A stretch of 64,000 nt of DNA from Gongronella butleri (taxonomy: Eukaryota; Mucoromycota; Mucoromycetes; Mucorales; Cunninghamellaceae), in the NCBI GenBank assembly GCA_025201375.1, contig JAIWZP010000010.1, forward strand, positions 186,001 through 250,000. Reading direction: 5' to 3'. Below, one piece after another: positions 11,676-22,570 of this stretch; within the stretch, counting starts at the first letter, position 1; the number at the start of each line of letters is the position of its first letter. The notes below the pieces were generated by a model. The model did no database searches and was not told where the DNA came from. It was given only the letters and a program-made list of their open reading frames with translations. The translations under genes were made by a program, and so were the position numbers.

Positions 11676-12498
11676 ATGTCTATGCAAGGTGTGCAGTGTA
11701 TATTGCCTAGCAAAGAGTTCACTCTACAGCCCCGTGCGTGACCGCCATGCCGACTTTCTTCTGCACAACGACGTTGGTTAAAAAGCGAAACGTTCGTCCG
11801 CAAGTGCCTTTGCAAACATCACTGATTTTAACTCTCTCACATTTGCAGGCGAAAAATGGACTGTTATGCATGACGCCCATGACTTCCTTGATTGCTGTTT
11901 TTGCGGCAAAAAAATCTATTCCGCAAGTTCCTTTGCGATCCATATGAAATCGGAACACCCTGAGCGCTTTCAACCCATCCCACATCTCCGTACGACGCGT
12001 CGCGGAGGTTCCACTGACGCGCTCGACTGACGCGCTTTTTATTTTTTTCTATTTTCAGGTCAGCAGTCCATCTCGGAGGAGAAGATGCACCTTGATGACA
12101 AAAACAATCGCCAAGAGATGGTGCCGCTCGAACAAGTCGCGCTCCTGCACTCCATGCTCACGGACAAAACCGCAAGCGTTGGCACCAGCAACAATCCCAA
12201 CAACCACAAAATTAGAAAACGACAAGCAATGAATCCAAATCACGATCAACGTTGCGGCATGAACACACAAGAGCGCATCTTTATCCCATGGGAACCGCAA
12301 GAGGCTGCCTCGAGCCAAGCAGACGACAGTTCGAGCTACAATGACATGGAATCGATGCAAGAACATGCCAACGACAACGACGATTATGCGCCACCCATTT
12401 GCGCCGAAACAGCCGCCATTGTGAATGCGCCGCAGCAGGAAACGAGCAACGACCAAGATCTGCAGCAGCAGGAACCCCTCCGACCACGCGATGACTAA
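11676..12498 (+). CDS. C2H2 zinc-finger protein, disrupted or unresolved 5' end (paralog of the gene at 14.4 kb)
   Basis: Exons ending 11776, then 11849-11989 and 12059-12498. The second exon encodes a complete C2H2 finger (C-x2-C-x12-H-x4-H around CCFCGKKIYSASSFAIHMKSEH). The third is a Gln/Asn/Asp-rich, probably disordered tail of 146 codons ending in RPRDD. The first exon aligns with finger 1 of the downstream paralog (CKVC...LLHND versus CDKC...LLHND), but the first zinc His is replaced by Pro. The nearest ATG (11676) is one base out of frame with the finger at 11683, and no in-frame ATG lies upstream. Either an upstream start exon was missed, an assembly error exists, or the gene is decaying. 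Exon phases (1,1) match the paralog. Probably nuclear nucleic-acid binding. Confidence 0.55.
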
Positions 12499-13898
12499 TG
12501 AAATAAAAACCGGCCATTGAATTGATTTCTACTTCTGGGGTGTTGCTGAGACGCGATTTGGAAACATAAAAAACTTGAAATTTGTAGATTTCGGCGACAA
12601 ATCAGACAAGTCAGCCAGCTAGACCACGACAAATGTTCAGAACGCGTCCAAAAGTGACATGGGAAGTGAGAAACCCCGAGGGGGGCTCAGTTTGCACCTG
12701 CCACGGATCATTGGGATACGTTGCAGGAAAATCAAAATATGGGCTTTTTTGGGCACGCGAGAAGATAATAAAAATAATTGGGCTCGCAGAATGATACACA
12801 AGAAACATCGCATGTTTAAACGACTAAAATGCCAAAAAAAAAAAAAAAAAAAAAAAAAAAGACCAGGATCGACCTGCTGGTAAACGAACATTGCGTGAAA
12901 TTTAGACAAAAAAACATTCAAACGCAAATTACACAGGGAAAACGCGCCCATAGATCTCATCTAACGCGTCCACTAGCAAGAGGCATACCAGATGCATGGA
13001 ATCGATTAGGAACCGGCGCGTGGATCTCAACGCTTGACGCGATTTTTGACTCGTCGAATAACGCCTGCTGTGATTTTGCTGTCGCGTCAATTTCGCCGAA
13101 ACTCTTCTTTTTTCAAAAAACACCGTCGATCACATACGCTGCGATTCTCGCACTTTCTGATGAAAGTGATTTTCAAAGCGCTGCGGCCAATCCTTGAATT
13201 TTTCTTAAGATGTTTGATAAAAGCGCAACTTTTCGCGTTACATTCAAAAACCAGTCGGTGGATCCCTAATTTTATTTCCTCAGCTCGCCACGCCATTCAA
13301 GTCCAGGGTGCCCACGTCTCATTCACCGACGAAAAATCATTAAAGTTCTGCTATTTGAAATCGTCGAATATTTCCCTTGCAAAATCCGCAATTTTTGAAA
13401 TGGGCATTGGTCAACACACAATGGCCATTGTGCTCTGACTGCTGCCCTATTTGAGCGAGAAGAATGGAAATTGTTGATGTAATGAGTAGCTGCCCGTGCA
13501 GGCGCAAATTCAGCAACAAGCGACCCAAAAATAAAAGTCAAAGCGATCCAATGGTGATATTCTCGGTGAACGCGCGACCTCAAACACAAGACTCTCATGG
13601 GACTGACAGTGGCTGCCCTGTAAATGCGAGCAATCACAAAAAACGCGCATAAAGCGGGATTTCCACGCGGCATATTAAGGGTTTCAATTTAAAAATGGCT
13701 TTACACACGTCGATACGCCCACCATTGTAGTGTGCATTACTTGCACGATGTATGTACGCGACACACGCAAGGATTCAATATGCCAAAATAGAGATGTCGA
13801 GAGAAATGCGCAGAAAAATAGGTGACACGACTGCGGCAAGTTTGAAAAAAAAAAAAGGCCGCATACAGTAACAGGTGTTGGGGCAGGGTGGTTTTTGG

Positions 13899-13934
<36 letters not shown>

Positions 13935-14368
13935 GCTCTGAAGTGGTCTCGTATCGATATTTTTCAACGTCGTCACGACAAGCGCGTCGTGCTCACTTAA
14001 AGTGCTCATTTCAAGCATATCTTAATTTATTGGGCTCGGCGCGCTTTTATCCGGCCATTTCTCACAAACAATGACCAACAACAATGCGAATTGATCAAAC
14101 ATTGCAGCCACCCGAGACACAGGTATACGACAAGATGATACTGGCAAGGATTGACTCGGTATTCATGGCTCGAAAATGTGAAACGACAAAATCGACGCGT
14201 ACGCGATAATGCCCGGACCTTTTGACGAGAACCTGCGTGCACCCAGATATGGGCCGCCAAAGTTGTGGCCAATTGGTAGCACAGCCTGGGTTGATTGCCA
14301 TTTGAAGCGCAAAAACCAACAATTTTTGACCAAAACTCCTTTTTTTTTTCTCTTTATTTTCTGACAAC
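12499..14368. other. Gene-free region with a dispersed decayed repeat and a long poly-A tract
   Basis: No conserved reading frame was found. A segment at about 12957-13045 resembles 31248-31330, same strand: CTAACGCGTCCA, TAGCAAGA, GGAAT.GATTAG and GGCGCGT appear in the same order and spacing. A weaker match continues near 13125-13150. A pure A tract of about 33 bases occurs at about 13900-13932, and another of about 24 at 12834-12860. The 3' end should hold the promoter of the zinc-finger gene at 14369. Confidence 0.45.
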
Positions 14369-15519
14369 ATGCCAGATCATACTTGTGACAAGTGCCAAAA
14401 GTCCTTCTTTTTAAAAAAGACGCTCTTGGAACACGTGCGCTACAGTCATGGCCACCTTCTCCTTCATAATGACGCAGGTAAGAGGTAAAATCGCATTCAG
14501 TTCAACCGTTTTAACATGTCTTTTTCGTTGTAAAGGCGATTCGTGGCTGTTCCAGCGTGACACCCAGGGCAACCCCGTCTGTCCTTTCTGCAATCAATAT
14601 TCATTCCGCTTTGTTGCCAATACCAGCCATCACATCAAAAAAATGCACATGGACAATGCCAAAACGATTCCCCATACCCGTAAGTCAATTCTTGCGCATT
14701 GGCGACGCGCGCGCCACTGACGCGTATTTATTTTTCTTTTTTGACCCCGCAGGGACGCTACCTGAAGATCTTCAAATCCCAATCACGCTGCAGGACAGCA
14801 ATGGCAAATGCGTAAATATAAGCGTGGCGTCTAATCAGCTGACGCAGCTGCAAGACATGATGGCGACGCATTCAAGCACGATCAAACTTGTCGGAAAATC
14901 CGTGCGTGAAAATGGCATCTCGTCGCCATCATTGGACAAAGGAGTAGCCAAAGATCCTCCATTGACTGGCGCAGATCAAGAGGATGACAGGGACGCGCCT
15001 ACAAGCCCCAGCAACGTGATCAACGACGATATCGAAGCCTGCGACCAGAAAATCAGACACCAAACACCCGAACGACCACGCAAGCGCCACAGGGATGCCA
15101 GCCCGCACCCAGTGAAGAAATCAACACCAAAGGAAGACACGCCTCCGTCTACACCACGTGAAACAGTGCTGGACGCGTCTTTAGACGCCCAAAGCACACC
15201 AAGCGCGTCAGTCACCGTGGTGACCTCTCCCGCCATCGCTGCCACAACAAGTAAACTCAAACCGACTTCCGCGCGCGCCACTTTTGGCACCGTGTCCACC
15301 TCATCCGCGGCCGGCAATCGCGCCATTCTCGATAAATACCAGCCTTTTGCATTGCCCAGCAGCAGCGCTTCCGCGCCATTGAGCACCGTCGACAACAACA
15401 CGCTTCACCAGCGCCAGGCGTACGTCCCGTCATGGAAGCTCGATTCAACAAATACCTCTCGTACCTCTCGTACCTCTCGCACCACTCGCACCACTCGTAG
15501 AAACAACGTCAAACCCTGA
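14369..15519 (+). CDS. C2H2 zinc-finger protein with disordered C-terminal tail
   Basis: Exons 14369-14477, 14536-14679 and 14753-15519 join in frame to 339 aa. Finger 1 (about residues 6-27) is CDKC...HVRYSH and finger 2 (about 50-70) is CPFC...HHIKKMH, both with full C2H2 ligands. The rest (about 85-339) is Ser/Thr/Pro-rich and probably disordered, with a short PITLQDSNGKCVNISVASNQL segment and repeated SRT/TRT units near the end (tandem TCTCGTACC-type codons at 15465-15500). Likely a nuclear nucleic-acid-binding protein; the target cannot be told. It is the intact partner of the damaged paralog about 2 kb upstream: intron positions after HND.G and phases are the same. An AATAAA-like site lies near 15604. 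Confidence 0.8.
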
Positions 15520-17576
15520 CCTGCCGAGCACACCATCCTCTCTTTTTTTTTCTTTCCTTTCTGTACTGTATTTATTGGATATACTGTATATGATCAATGT
15601 GAATAATAAAAATCAGTGGCTGAATCGGTCATTGCTGGGACACATCCATCACACATGTGAAAATCGAATCAATACCGCGCTTGCTGCTATGATCATACCT
15701 CGCGTTTTTCGTTTTTCCCGATGAGTCATGCTTGGATGAAGGCCAACCTCTACCACTTTCATACTGTACGTATCATAAAATACCATCGCTTCTCCTATAA
15801 AAATTATACAGTAAAAAGCCAGCAGAGGGCAACAAGCAACCAGACTATTCTCGAGACATGCACCATTTTCATGAATTTTCACAATTCTACAGTACCTACG
15901 GTAGAACTGTATGATACAGTATATACTGTATCATGATCTTAAGCACTGCAAAAAACCATGGTTGGATCGCCTCCAAAACTGTTTTTTACAGTATTACGTA
16001 CTGTATCATACGGTAGGCTATTTCGACGCGTCGTTTTTCTACATGGCGTTGAAAACCAGAGGTTAGTTGAGTCGTTGCGCAGAAGAATTTAAAATACAGT
16101 ATCGACATTTCACAAATATACTGTAACACTGAGTCTTGTCAAATTATTATTATTTGATCGCAGTGAAGAAATTCGCATGGTACGGTTCGAATTATCATAA
16201 TACAGTAGACGGACACGGATGTCATTTCTGGAATGTTTGTTTGGCCGATCCATAACCTTTACAGTATATCATACAGTACGCTTGTGATGTTGTGAAAGAC
16301 GTTCTTCAAACATTACTGTATTATTACTGTAGAACAGTACTGTACAATATGTACAAAAATTTTCAACCTCGATGTTCTCGGCAACGGATTATTAGCTAGA
16401 CAACGAAGCATGGGCGCTTTTAACGTGTCAAAGGCATCTATTGGATGCTGGATCTCTATCGAATACTGTAAGACCAGTTTCATCGTTGGATGGCTACTAC
16501 TGTAAAACTTGCAGAGAAAATTCACTTTTTCATCAAAATCTTTGATCGCGCTTTGTTCGACAGCAGTCTAATAAACCTGTAATTACTGTATTATTCCAGT
16601 TTTACTAACAAACAGGGACGCAAAGCATCTACTGTAATGGGGTGACTTGCAGTGCACTAGCTTGCTTGGGTTTAAACTTTTGCATCGGTCATTTCATCAC
16701 CAGCTTGCAGCAGCAGCCCACCACCCATCAGTAGTGCACAAAAATGTGCAAAATAAAAAAGCAAAAAATAAAAAAAATTAAAAATTCCATGCATTCCGCA
16801 CACCTTAATTTGTAAGTGCCAAACCTTAAATTTTTGCAAAAAAAATCTTGCCAAAGTAGGCACTTTTCTCCGTCGATCGCCGTTCATGCGTTACTCTTTG
16901 GGCATTTTTCTTGAGCTGCGGCGACGTGCCATTTTGTCTGCCGATAGCAAATTGTCGGAGTTACCTGTTTGGGATGCGTTAGTCACTCGGAGTTCGAAAT
17001 TTCCCAAATTTGGCATTTTCTGAGATTGAAATGTGACCCCTGAGTGACCCCTGAATTTTTCAAAAGTGGTCGTGGCGCTTTGGGCGTTTAAGCTTTTTTG
17101 TTGCTAATTTTGCACTGAATTGGATGCGGCTATTTTTGAGCGGGGTCGACTATGCAGATGAACAGATGAATGCAAAATCGTAAAAGTAGGAGGTTTTTGG
17201 CATTTTCGAGTCCAAAAAAATCGGGCGGGTTCGCCTCGTTGAGTTTCGCGTGCGGCCTTTTGAGCCATCTATGAAATTATTTCTTGGTGCTCAAACAAGA
17301 AGGCAGCAAAAATGCCCTCATCAATTCGCTTAATCCTGGATCCCCGCCGCGCGTTCCGAGCAGCGGGACAACAAAAAAAGAAAAAGGGGGGCAAGCGGGC
17401 TTGCCAAAAAAGGAAAAAAGTGATTCTTGAAATGAGCGGCGGATGATGGCGCCTGAGGCAAAAAAAGAGTGTAGGCGAGCTGGTCAGGCGGAACCTGACA
17501 CTGCCCCTGTTTTTTGACGTTTTTCCTTCACGTTTATTTTTACGTACTTTTGATTTTTTTTTGCTTTTAAAACCAA
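15520..17576. repeat. Left part of transposon island 1: TACTGTA-rich DNA and a large dispersed repeat (copy 1)
   Basis: From about 15560 the words TACTGTA, TACAGTA and GTATCAT recur every few dozen bases, including an imperfect palindrome at about 15910-15935 (GATACAGTATATACTGTATC). Bases about 16350-17230 are a diverged direct copy of about 51425-52345. Shared landmarks in the same order are CTCGATGTTCTCGGCAAC, TTTTTCATCAAAATCTTTGAT and CCCCTGAGTGACCCCTGAA. No conserved protein was recognised in it; short minus-strand frames are broken. About 17230-17576 shows nothing definite. Confidence 0.6.
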
Positions 17577-17872
17577 ATGGCTGAAACCTACACGAACAAT
17601 CTCAACGACTTTTAGGGCTCATTTTTTTGTCTCTGCCCACCGACTTGCAGGACAATGTTCGTCGTACGATTGGGCCCTCCTTGCTTGACGAAATAAAAGC
17701 CGCAAGTCCAGGCCAACTTGCACCGGAACAACGCGTTCTTCTTCTTGAACTGCTGGTGCATCTGCAGCCAGACGCGGCAAGCGAGGTACTTGTGCCGCAG
17801 GGGATGAATAGCTATAATAGCTACAGTATAAGCACTTGCTGGCGCTCGGCATGATGGAAAAAGGTAAAAATA
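17577..17872 (+). pseudogene. Possible gene fragment
   Basis: A short stretch reads like coding DNA. An ATG at 17577 opens MAETYTNNLNDF and stops. After a T-rich run and a TTGCAG acceptor at 17646-17651, an open segment encodes DNVRRTIGPSLLDEIKAA then LAPEQRVLLLELLVHLQPD. It is followed by a short AT-rich insertion-like sequence (about 17802-17827) and by KHLLALGMMEK before a GTAAAA donor. It looks like one or two exons of a helical protein cut off by transposon insertion. Family unknown. It may also be chance. Confidence 0.3.
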
Positions 17873-18057
17873 TTCATTTTTTATCGTAAATCGTATTCAT
17901 CATACTGTATTACTGTACCGTCCCCTAACTCCGCAGCCGCCTTTTTTTACTTGCTCGTACTATTACTGTACTGTACTCCATTAATAATGGATCTAATGCT
18001 TTCAAATTTTGCACACATGATGATCAAGATACAGTAAAGGTCCTTTAATGTACAGTA

Positions 18058-19390
18058 CAGTGCCCGGACAAAAAAAAGTTTCGCTCTAACTTTAATTTTT
18101 TACGCGTTATTTCTTTTTTACGTGCTTCTCATCGGCAACAGTAACTAGATCTCTCAAAATTCATACAATGATCCTTTAATATCATACATACATAATAATT
18201 CATACAAAAAAGAGGGCGGGGTTGGGCAACTGGGGATCACCACCGGGTGGGTGTGCCCTTGTTCTTGATGACTGCCTTCATCCTTCTGGGCATCGACTCG
18301 ATGAGCCTGTTCCAGTCGTTGGGCTCAAACTCGTTCCAGACCTCCTTTAGAACCTCTCGAAACTCCCCCAACTCCATTCCCTCGTGAAATCGATCTTGAA
18401 CGCGCGCCTTCATCTTTTTCCAAAGATTTTCGATTGGATTGAGGTCCGGTGAGCTCGCGGGCCAATCCATCTTCTTAATCTTCTTTTTAGCAATCCATTG
18501 CTTAGACACGTTTGCACGGTGGATCATCGCGCCATCTTCCATGAGTATGATGGTCCTTTTGCGCCCAAAAAACTTCTTCAAAGGTCCCTCATACACGACA
18601 CGCACGTAGTCTTCCGCAGTCGACCTTGTGCTGCGGTCATTGGGCCCGTGTTTCTCGAATAGCGCGAGCTCCGTCTTTTTTCCATGCTGGATACCACCCC
18701 AAACCATTTGCGACGTGCGCCCGCTCTTAAACGTGGGGGCAAGAGAGTCCTGGTGGTCTGCTTCGTTAGCTGTGCGCCAGACACGGACGCGGCGAGAGTT
18801 CTTGCCGATTTCGAACGAGGACTCATCGGTAAATAGCACTTTTTTCCACTCGTCTACCGTCCACTTTGCGTGTCTCCTAGCAAAAGCAAGTCGCTTTGCC
18901 GCCTGTGCAGTCGAAACGAAGGGTTTTCTCTTGGCAATACGCGAGTGTATGCCCATTTCATGCAGACGACGTCGAATGGTACGACTCGACACACTCATGT
19001 CAGACATGTCGCGAATCTGGTCAAGTGTTGCACGTCGCTCGTTGACTACAAGGCGTCGCAAGCGTCGCAGGTCCGCGTCTGAGAGCTTTTGTGGGCGCCC
19101 TGACCCCTCTTGGCGAGCGTAGTGGCCTCGTTCTGTACATCGCCTAACTGTAGATCTAACAGATTGTTCAGACACGCCGAATTGGCGAGCCAATTCCGCA
19201 GTCGTACAACCGTTGTTTCGAAGTGCAACGAGTTGTGCCTTTTGCGTCGTTGAGAGGACCATATTTTCACAAAAAAAAAAAAAGAAAAGACCCAGCGAGC
19301 GACACCTGGCACCCAGTTTTATAGATTTGAGCAAATGGCTGCGGACACTGAAAATTATGCAGAGCGAAACTTTTTTTTGTCCGGGCACTG
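18058..19390 (-). mobile_element. Tc1/mariner element 1, apparently complete
   Basis: A 1,333 bp element flanked by TA target duplications (18056-18057 and 19391-19392). The ends are inverted repeats starting CAGTGCCCGGACAAAAAAA; the next bases (GTTTCGCTCT) also match, for at least about 28 bp. It contains one uninterrupted transposase on the minus strand. The good ends, TA duplication and intact frame suggest recent mobility. It sits next to element 2, whose left TA is only 12 bp away. Confidence 0.93.
18237..19262 (-). CDS. Tc1/mariner transposase (DD34E type), intact
   Basis: A 341 aa cut-and-paste transposase, the usual Tc1 length. The ATG at 19262 starts MVLSTTQKAQLVAL; the frame is open upstream into the terminal repeat but that part is A-rich leader. 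Residues 1-120 form the paired-like helix-turn-helix DNA-binding region (TTAELARQFGVSEQSVRSTV, then RPQKLSD, then SSRTIRRRLHEMG). The catalytic acids are Asp in LFTDESSFE, Asp in LMEDGAMIHRA and Glu in PDLNPIENLW, with the second and third 34 residues apart in the Tc1 manner. A basic stretch between the two HTH parts could act as nuclear signal. No frameshift or internal stop is present, so it may be functional. Confidence 0.93.
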   Translation of the reverse strand: MVLSTTQKAQLVALRNNGCTTAELARQFGVSEQSVRSTVRRCTERGHYARQEGSGRPQKLSDADLRRLRRLVVNERRATLDQIRDMSDMSVSSRTIRRRLHEMGIHSRIAKRKPFVSTAQAAKRLAFARRHAKWTVDEWKKVLFTDESSFEIGKNSRRVRVWRTANEADHQDSLAPTFKSGRTSQMVWGGIQHGKKTELALFEKHGPNDRSTRSTAEDYVRVVYEGPLKKFFGRKRTIILMEDGAMIHRANVSKQWIAKKKIKKMDWPASSPDLNPIENLWKKMKARVQDRFHEGMELGEFREVLKEVWNEFEPNDWNRLIESMPRRMKAVIKNKGTPTRW

Positions 19391-19404
19391 TACAGTACAG
19401 TATA

Positions 19405-20787
19405 CACTGACTGACAAAAGTGTATCGATGTTTCCTAATTTTGACTTTGACTCGCTATAGATTAAAATTGAGTGCACAATCGCATGATGCTTGGCTTGCA
19501 TTTTTATAGTCCCAGAAAATACCTTTCGAATGGTATATTGCACAAGGATATTGGAGTACTGAATGACCCAGAAAGTGGGGTTCAAAGCTGGCACGTGCAT
19601 CGATACACTTTTGTCACTTTCCCCAGATCACTTAGTCCGCCCGCCATTTTTATTTTTTTTCAAATTTTTTACAGTAGTATTTGGTTCACATTCCTTTTGA
19701 ACGTATCACGGATTTGACTCGTTTGGGCATGCTTTCCATGTATTTGCGCACAGTCTCTGGCCCAGTTTTTTCCCAAGTGTCCTCAGTGCGCTTCCAAGGG
19801 TCATTGATCCCTTTGGGAGGCTCGTCGTAGTCATGAAACAGCCTTCGTTTCAGCACGGACCACAAATTTTCAATTGGATTGAGGTCCGGTGAGTTCGCTG
19901 GCCATGTCATGACCTTGAACGGCTGGGCATCTAGCCATTCGAGGTTGGCACGCGACGTGTGCGGGGCCGCATTGTCTTGTATGAATATGACCTCCTCCGG
20001 GTTAAGGCCATACCAATTGATGGTCTGCCAAAGCTCGTCTCTCAAAACATCCTGGTACAGTTGCCCGTCCATGTTGCCTTCGATATGAGCCATATTATTA
20101 TGGCCGATCCCATCCCACGTAATACAGGCCCACACCATGATAGAACCACCACCAAACTTCTTTGTTTTTTGGCGTACATGTTCCCTTTCCAGTGGTGCGT
20201 CGGGCGCTTTCCATGCCCAACTGCGCTTATCCGAGCCATACAAAGCAATGCGCACCTCGTCGGACCAGATAACGCGTCGCCAGTCGTCCATGGTCCAATG
20301 CTTGTGGCGTAGGGCCCACTCGTAACGATCCTTTTGATGTTTAGCGGTAAGCGCAGGCTTCTTCTGTTGAGGAGTTGGGCCACCTCATCGTCTTTGTTTT
20401 GTGAATTGCGCTTCATGACGTACAGTTGCTGCGGAATGAATAATCAGTACGATTAAACGGAATTCAGGCCAATTCTTACCAAGTAAAGTGTTGGAAAGTG
20501 AAAAGAAACGGGCAAGAAGAATGTGGCGTGCAAAAAAAAGACCGCCGTGGGAAATTTTACTGCCCCGCCGGCCAGAAAGTGACAAAAGTGTATCGATGCA
20601 CGTGCCAGCTTTGAACCCCACTTTCTGGGTCATTCAGTACTCCAATATCCTTGTGCAATATACCATTCGAAAGATATTTTCTGGGACTATAAAAAAGCCA
20701 AGCATCATGCGATTATGCACTCAATTTTAATCTATAGCGAGTCAAAGTCAAAATTAGGAAACATCGATACACTTTTGTCAGTCAGTG
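19405..20787 (-). mobile_element. Tc1/mariner element 2 with about 210 bp terminal inverted repeats
   Basis: A 1,383 bp element bounded by TA (19403-19404 and 20788-20789). The outer ends are CACTGACTGACAAAAGTG inverted. Unusually long, almost identical inverted repeats cover 19405-19618 and 20577-20787. Each arm also carries the motif GACAAAAGTGTATCGATG at both its outer and inner edge, in opposite orientations, so each arm is itself a small inverted-repeat unit. The transposase gene between them is truncated. Long TIRs with paired binding sites recall the IR/DR group, but there the inner site is direct. Confidence 0.88.
19686..20340 (-). pseudogene. Tc1 transposase, catalytic domain only
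   Basis: The frame runs KPALTAKHQKDRYEWALRH, then WTMDDWRRVIWSDEVRIALYG, and on to a stop at 19686. It keeps all three catalytic acids: Asp in IWSDEVRIA, Asp in IFIQDNAAPH and Glu in PDLNPIENLW. The N-terminal helix-turn-helix domain (about 100 residues) is missing: an in-frame TGA lies just upstream of the KPALT segment, and only about 180 bases separate it from the right arm. A possible short 5' exon (MKRNSQNKDDEVAQLLN, at about 20416-20365) is out of frame with the rest. Without the DNA-binding domain it is unlikely to move the element. Confidence 0.85.
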
Positions 20788-20843
20788 TAAATTTTAAAAA
20801 AAATGGTGTTGGTGCTAAAAAAAAGTACGGGGGTAAATACACG

Positions 20844-22480
20844 TCACCAGCGCGTCGTGCCACCTTTCGCGTTGGCTACTGCTCTTCTCACCCTGTCAGG
20901 CATCGACAATATCAAGTTGTTCCAGTCTGACGGTTGGAACTCCTTCCAAACTGACTCAATAATAGGACGGAGGTCGTCAATCGTCTGTCCTGGCTTGAAC
21001 TTGATGGCGACGCGGCGCTTTAGCTGAGACTACAAGTTTTCGATCGGGTTCAGATCGGGCGACTACTGCGCCGGCCATGCCATTGTTGTGAGATTGTGCT
21101 CCTCAATCCAATCTCTGGCCACTAGACTGCGATGTACTACGGGAGCACCGTCTTGCATAATGACACAGTCCCAGCCTTCCTTTGCGTCCAAAAAGGGGTG
21201 AAGCACGTTGTCGTACACTGTAGTGACGAAATCCTCGCCTTCGGAGTGCGTGCGGCGCTGGTTGGTCCCAGATTTTTCAAAGAAGGCGAGGGGCGACTTC
21301 ATATCGTAGTCAATGGCACCCTTTTCCACTGCTGGTCAACCGTCCAGTTCAGGTGCGCTTTGGCAAAGTTGAGTCTCGCTTTTACGTGTTCAGGCTTAAG
21401 ATACGGTTTTTTTTGCGAGGCACACGAGCATGGTACTCCATGTCACGCAGAGCCCTTCTGATCGGCGTACCTACAATTTTTCGATGTTTAGTATGAATTG
21501 GGCAATTCGTATTCTCCGCCTCAGGGACGTGCCTTTTTCTTTTCCCTTGTCTTTTATTTTTACTAGCCTTTGACCTGTTTGCATTATTGATTACCTTTGT
21601 AGCTTGCATGAATGCACAGGTATGGCGGCGACAGGGTGCAGGCATACTTGAACGAAAGGCAGGTACAGTATAACAGCTCCCGACTTTGTGTTGCATTTGG
21701 ACTCTTCTCTCGCCCTCTTTCTCTCTCTTTTTTTTTTAAGTGTGTGCGTGCCAAGCAAGTGCATCGACCTCTGATCGTACCTCCATACTTGTAAAAGCAA
21801 AACTACAGTGGAGCCGGGGAACACTCGAACAACAAAGGAGTATGGAATATGATATAAGAGTGCTCGTCTTATTTTGCTTTGGCCTTTTTTCGCACCTTTG
21901 CTTTTTTGGGTCCTCGGGCAGCGCTGATCGACAAGTATAGAGCACGCGCAACGCGAAAAATACAAAAGGGGCGACTTCTGAATGCGCGCCCTTTTTACTC
22001 TTTCTTTCTTTCTCTTTCTTTCTTTTTCTCTCTCAAGCTACAAAGGTGATCAATAATGCAAACAGGTCAAAGGCTAGTAAAAAAAAGACAAGGGAAAAGA
22101 AAAAGGCACGTCCCTGAGGCGGAGGAAACGAATTGCCCAATTCATACTAAACATCGAAAAATTGTAGGTACGCCTTCTGATCGTGCTCTCATGGACATGA
22201 TCGGCTGCATTGACCTTGACTTTGGACAGAGGGGCTCGCGGGTGTGTATTTACAAAGCGGCCGAGACGCGTCAAGGCCAGTCCTGAGAGCTTTTTAGGGC
22301 GCCCTGACCCTTTTTGTCGTTCGTACGTGCCATTTTCTTGAATTCTTTTTTTTACGCGTTGAATCGTTGCGCGAGACATTAAACTGATCGGCGATGTCCT
22401 TGACAAGCACACCGTTCTGAAGTAAAATATCAACTTGAGCCTTATCCGTGATGCTTAAGGTTATTGTATTCAAAAAAAAG
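20844..22480 (-). pseudogene. Tc1 transposase pseudogene, interrupted
   Basis: The N-terminal half (about 22480-22184) reads SITDKAQVDILLQNGVLVKDI, an HTH motif (IADQFNVSRATIQRVKKRI with a frame change inside), GRPKKLSG and STIRR. After the MITE the protein resumes with RRALRDMEYHARVPRKK at 21460, then the catalytic core with Asp in VIMQDGAPVVHR. There are in-frame stops at TMAWPAQ/SPDLNP (21063) and just after it, so the Glu motif is cut. The end is GGTTRW and a TGA at 20844. Several frame changes confirm it is dead. Confidence 0.82.
21465..22173. mobile_element. MULE-like MITE with about 143 bp inverted repeats and a 10 bp target duplication
   Basis: A 709 bp non-autonomous element. The left arm (21465-21607) and right arm (22031-22173) are near-perfect inverted repeats beginning GCGTACCTACAATTTTTCGA. 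The flanks carry an exact 10 bp direct duplication, CTTCTGATCG, at 21455-21464 and 22174-22183. In the host transposase this duplicated site encodes the same Arg-Arg residues on both sides. The core (21608-22030) has no convincing gene. Long inverted repeats with a 9-11 bp duplication are typical of Mutator-like elements; no MULE transposase is present here. Confidence 0.85.
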
Positions 22481-22570
22481 TGTGGCGCTTGTTGAAGCAT
22501 TTGCGCGACCCCAGCAGTAATTTTTATTCGGTGGGTCTCAAAAAAGGGGCGCTGCGGAGTTAGGGGACAC

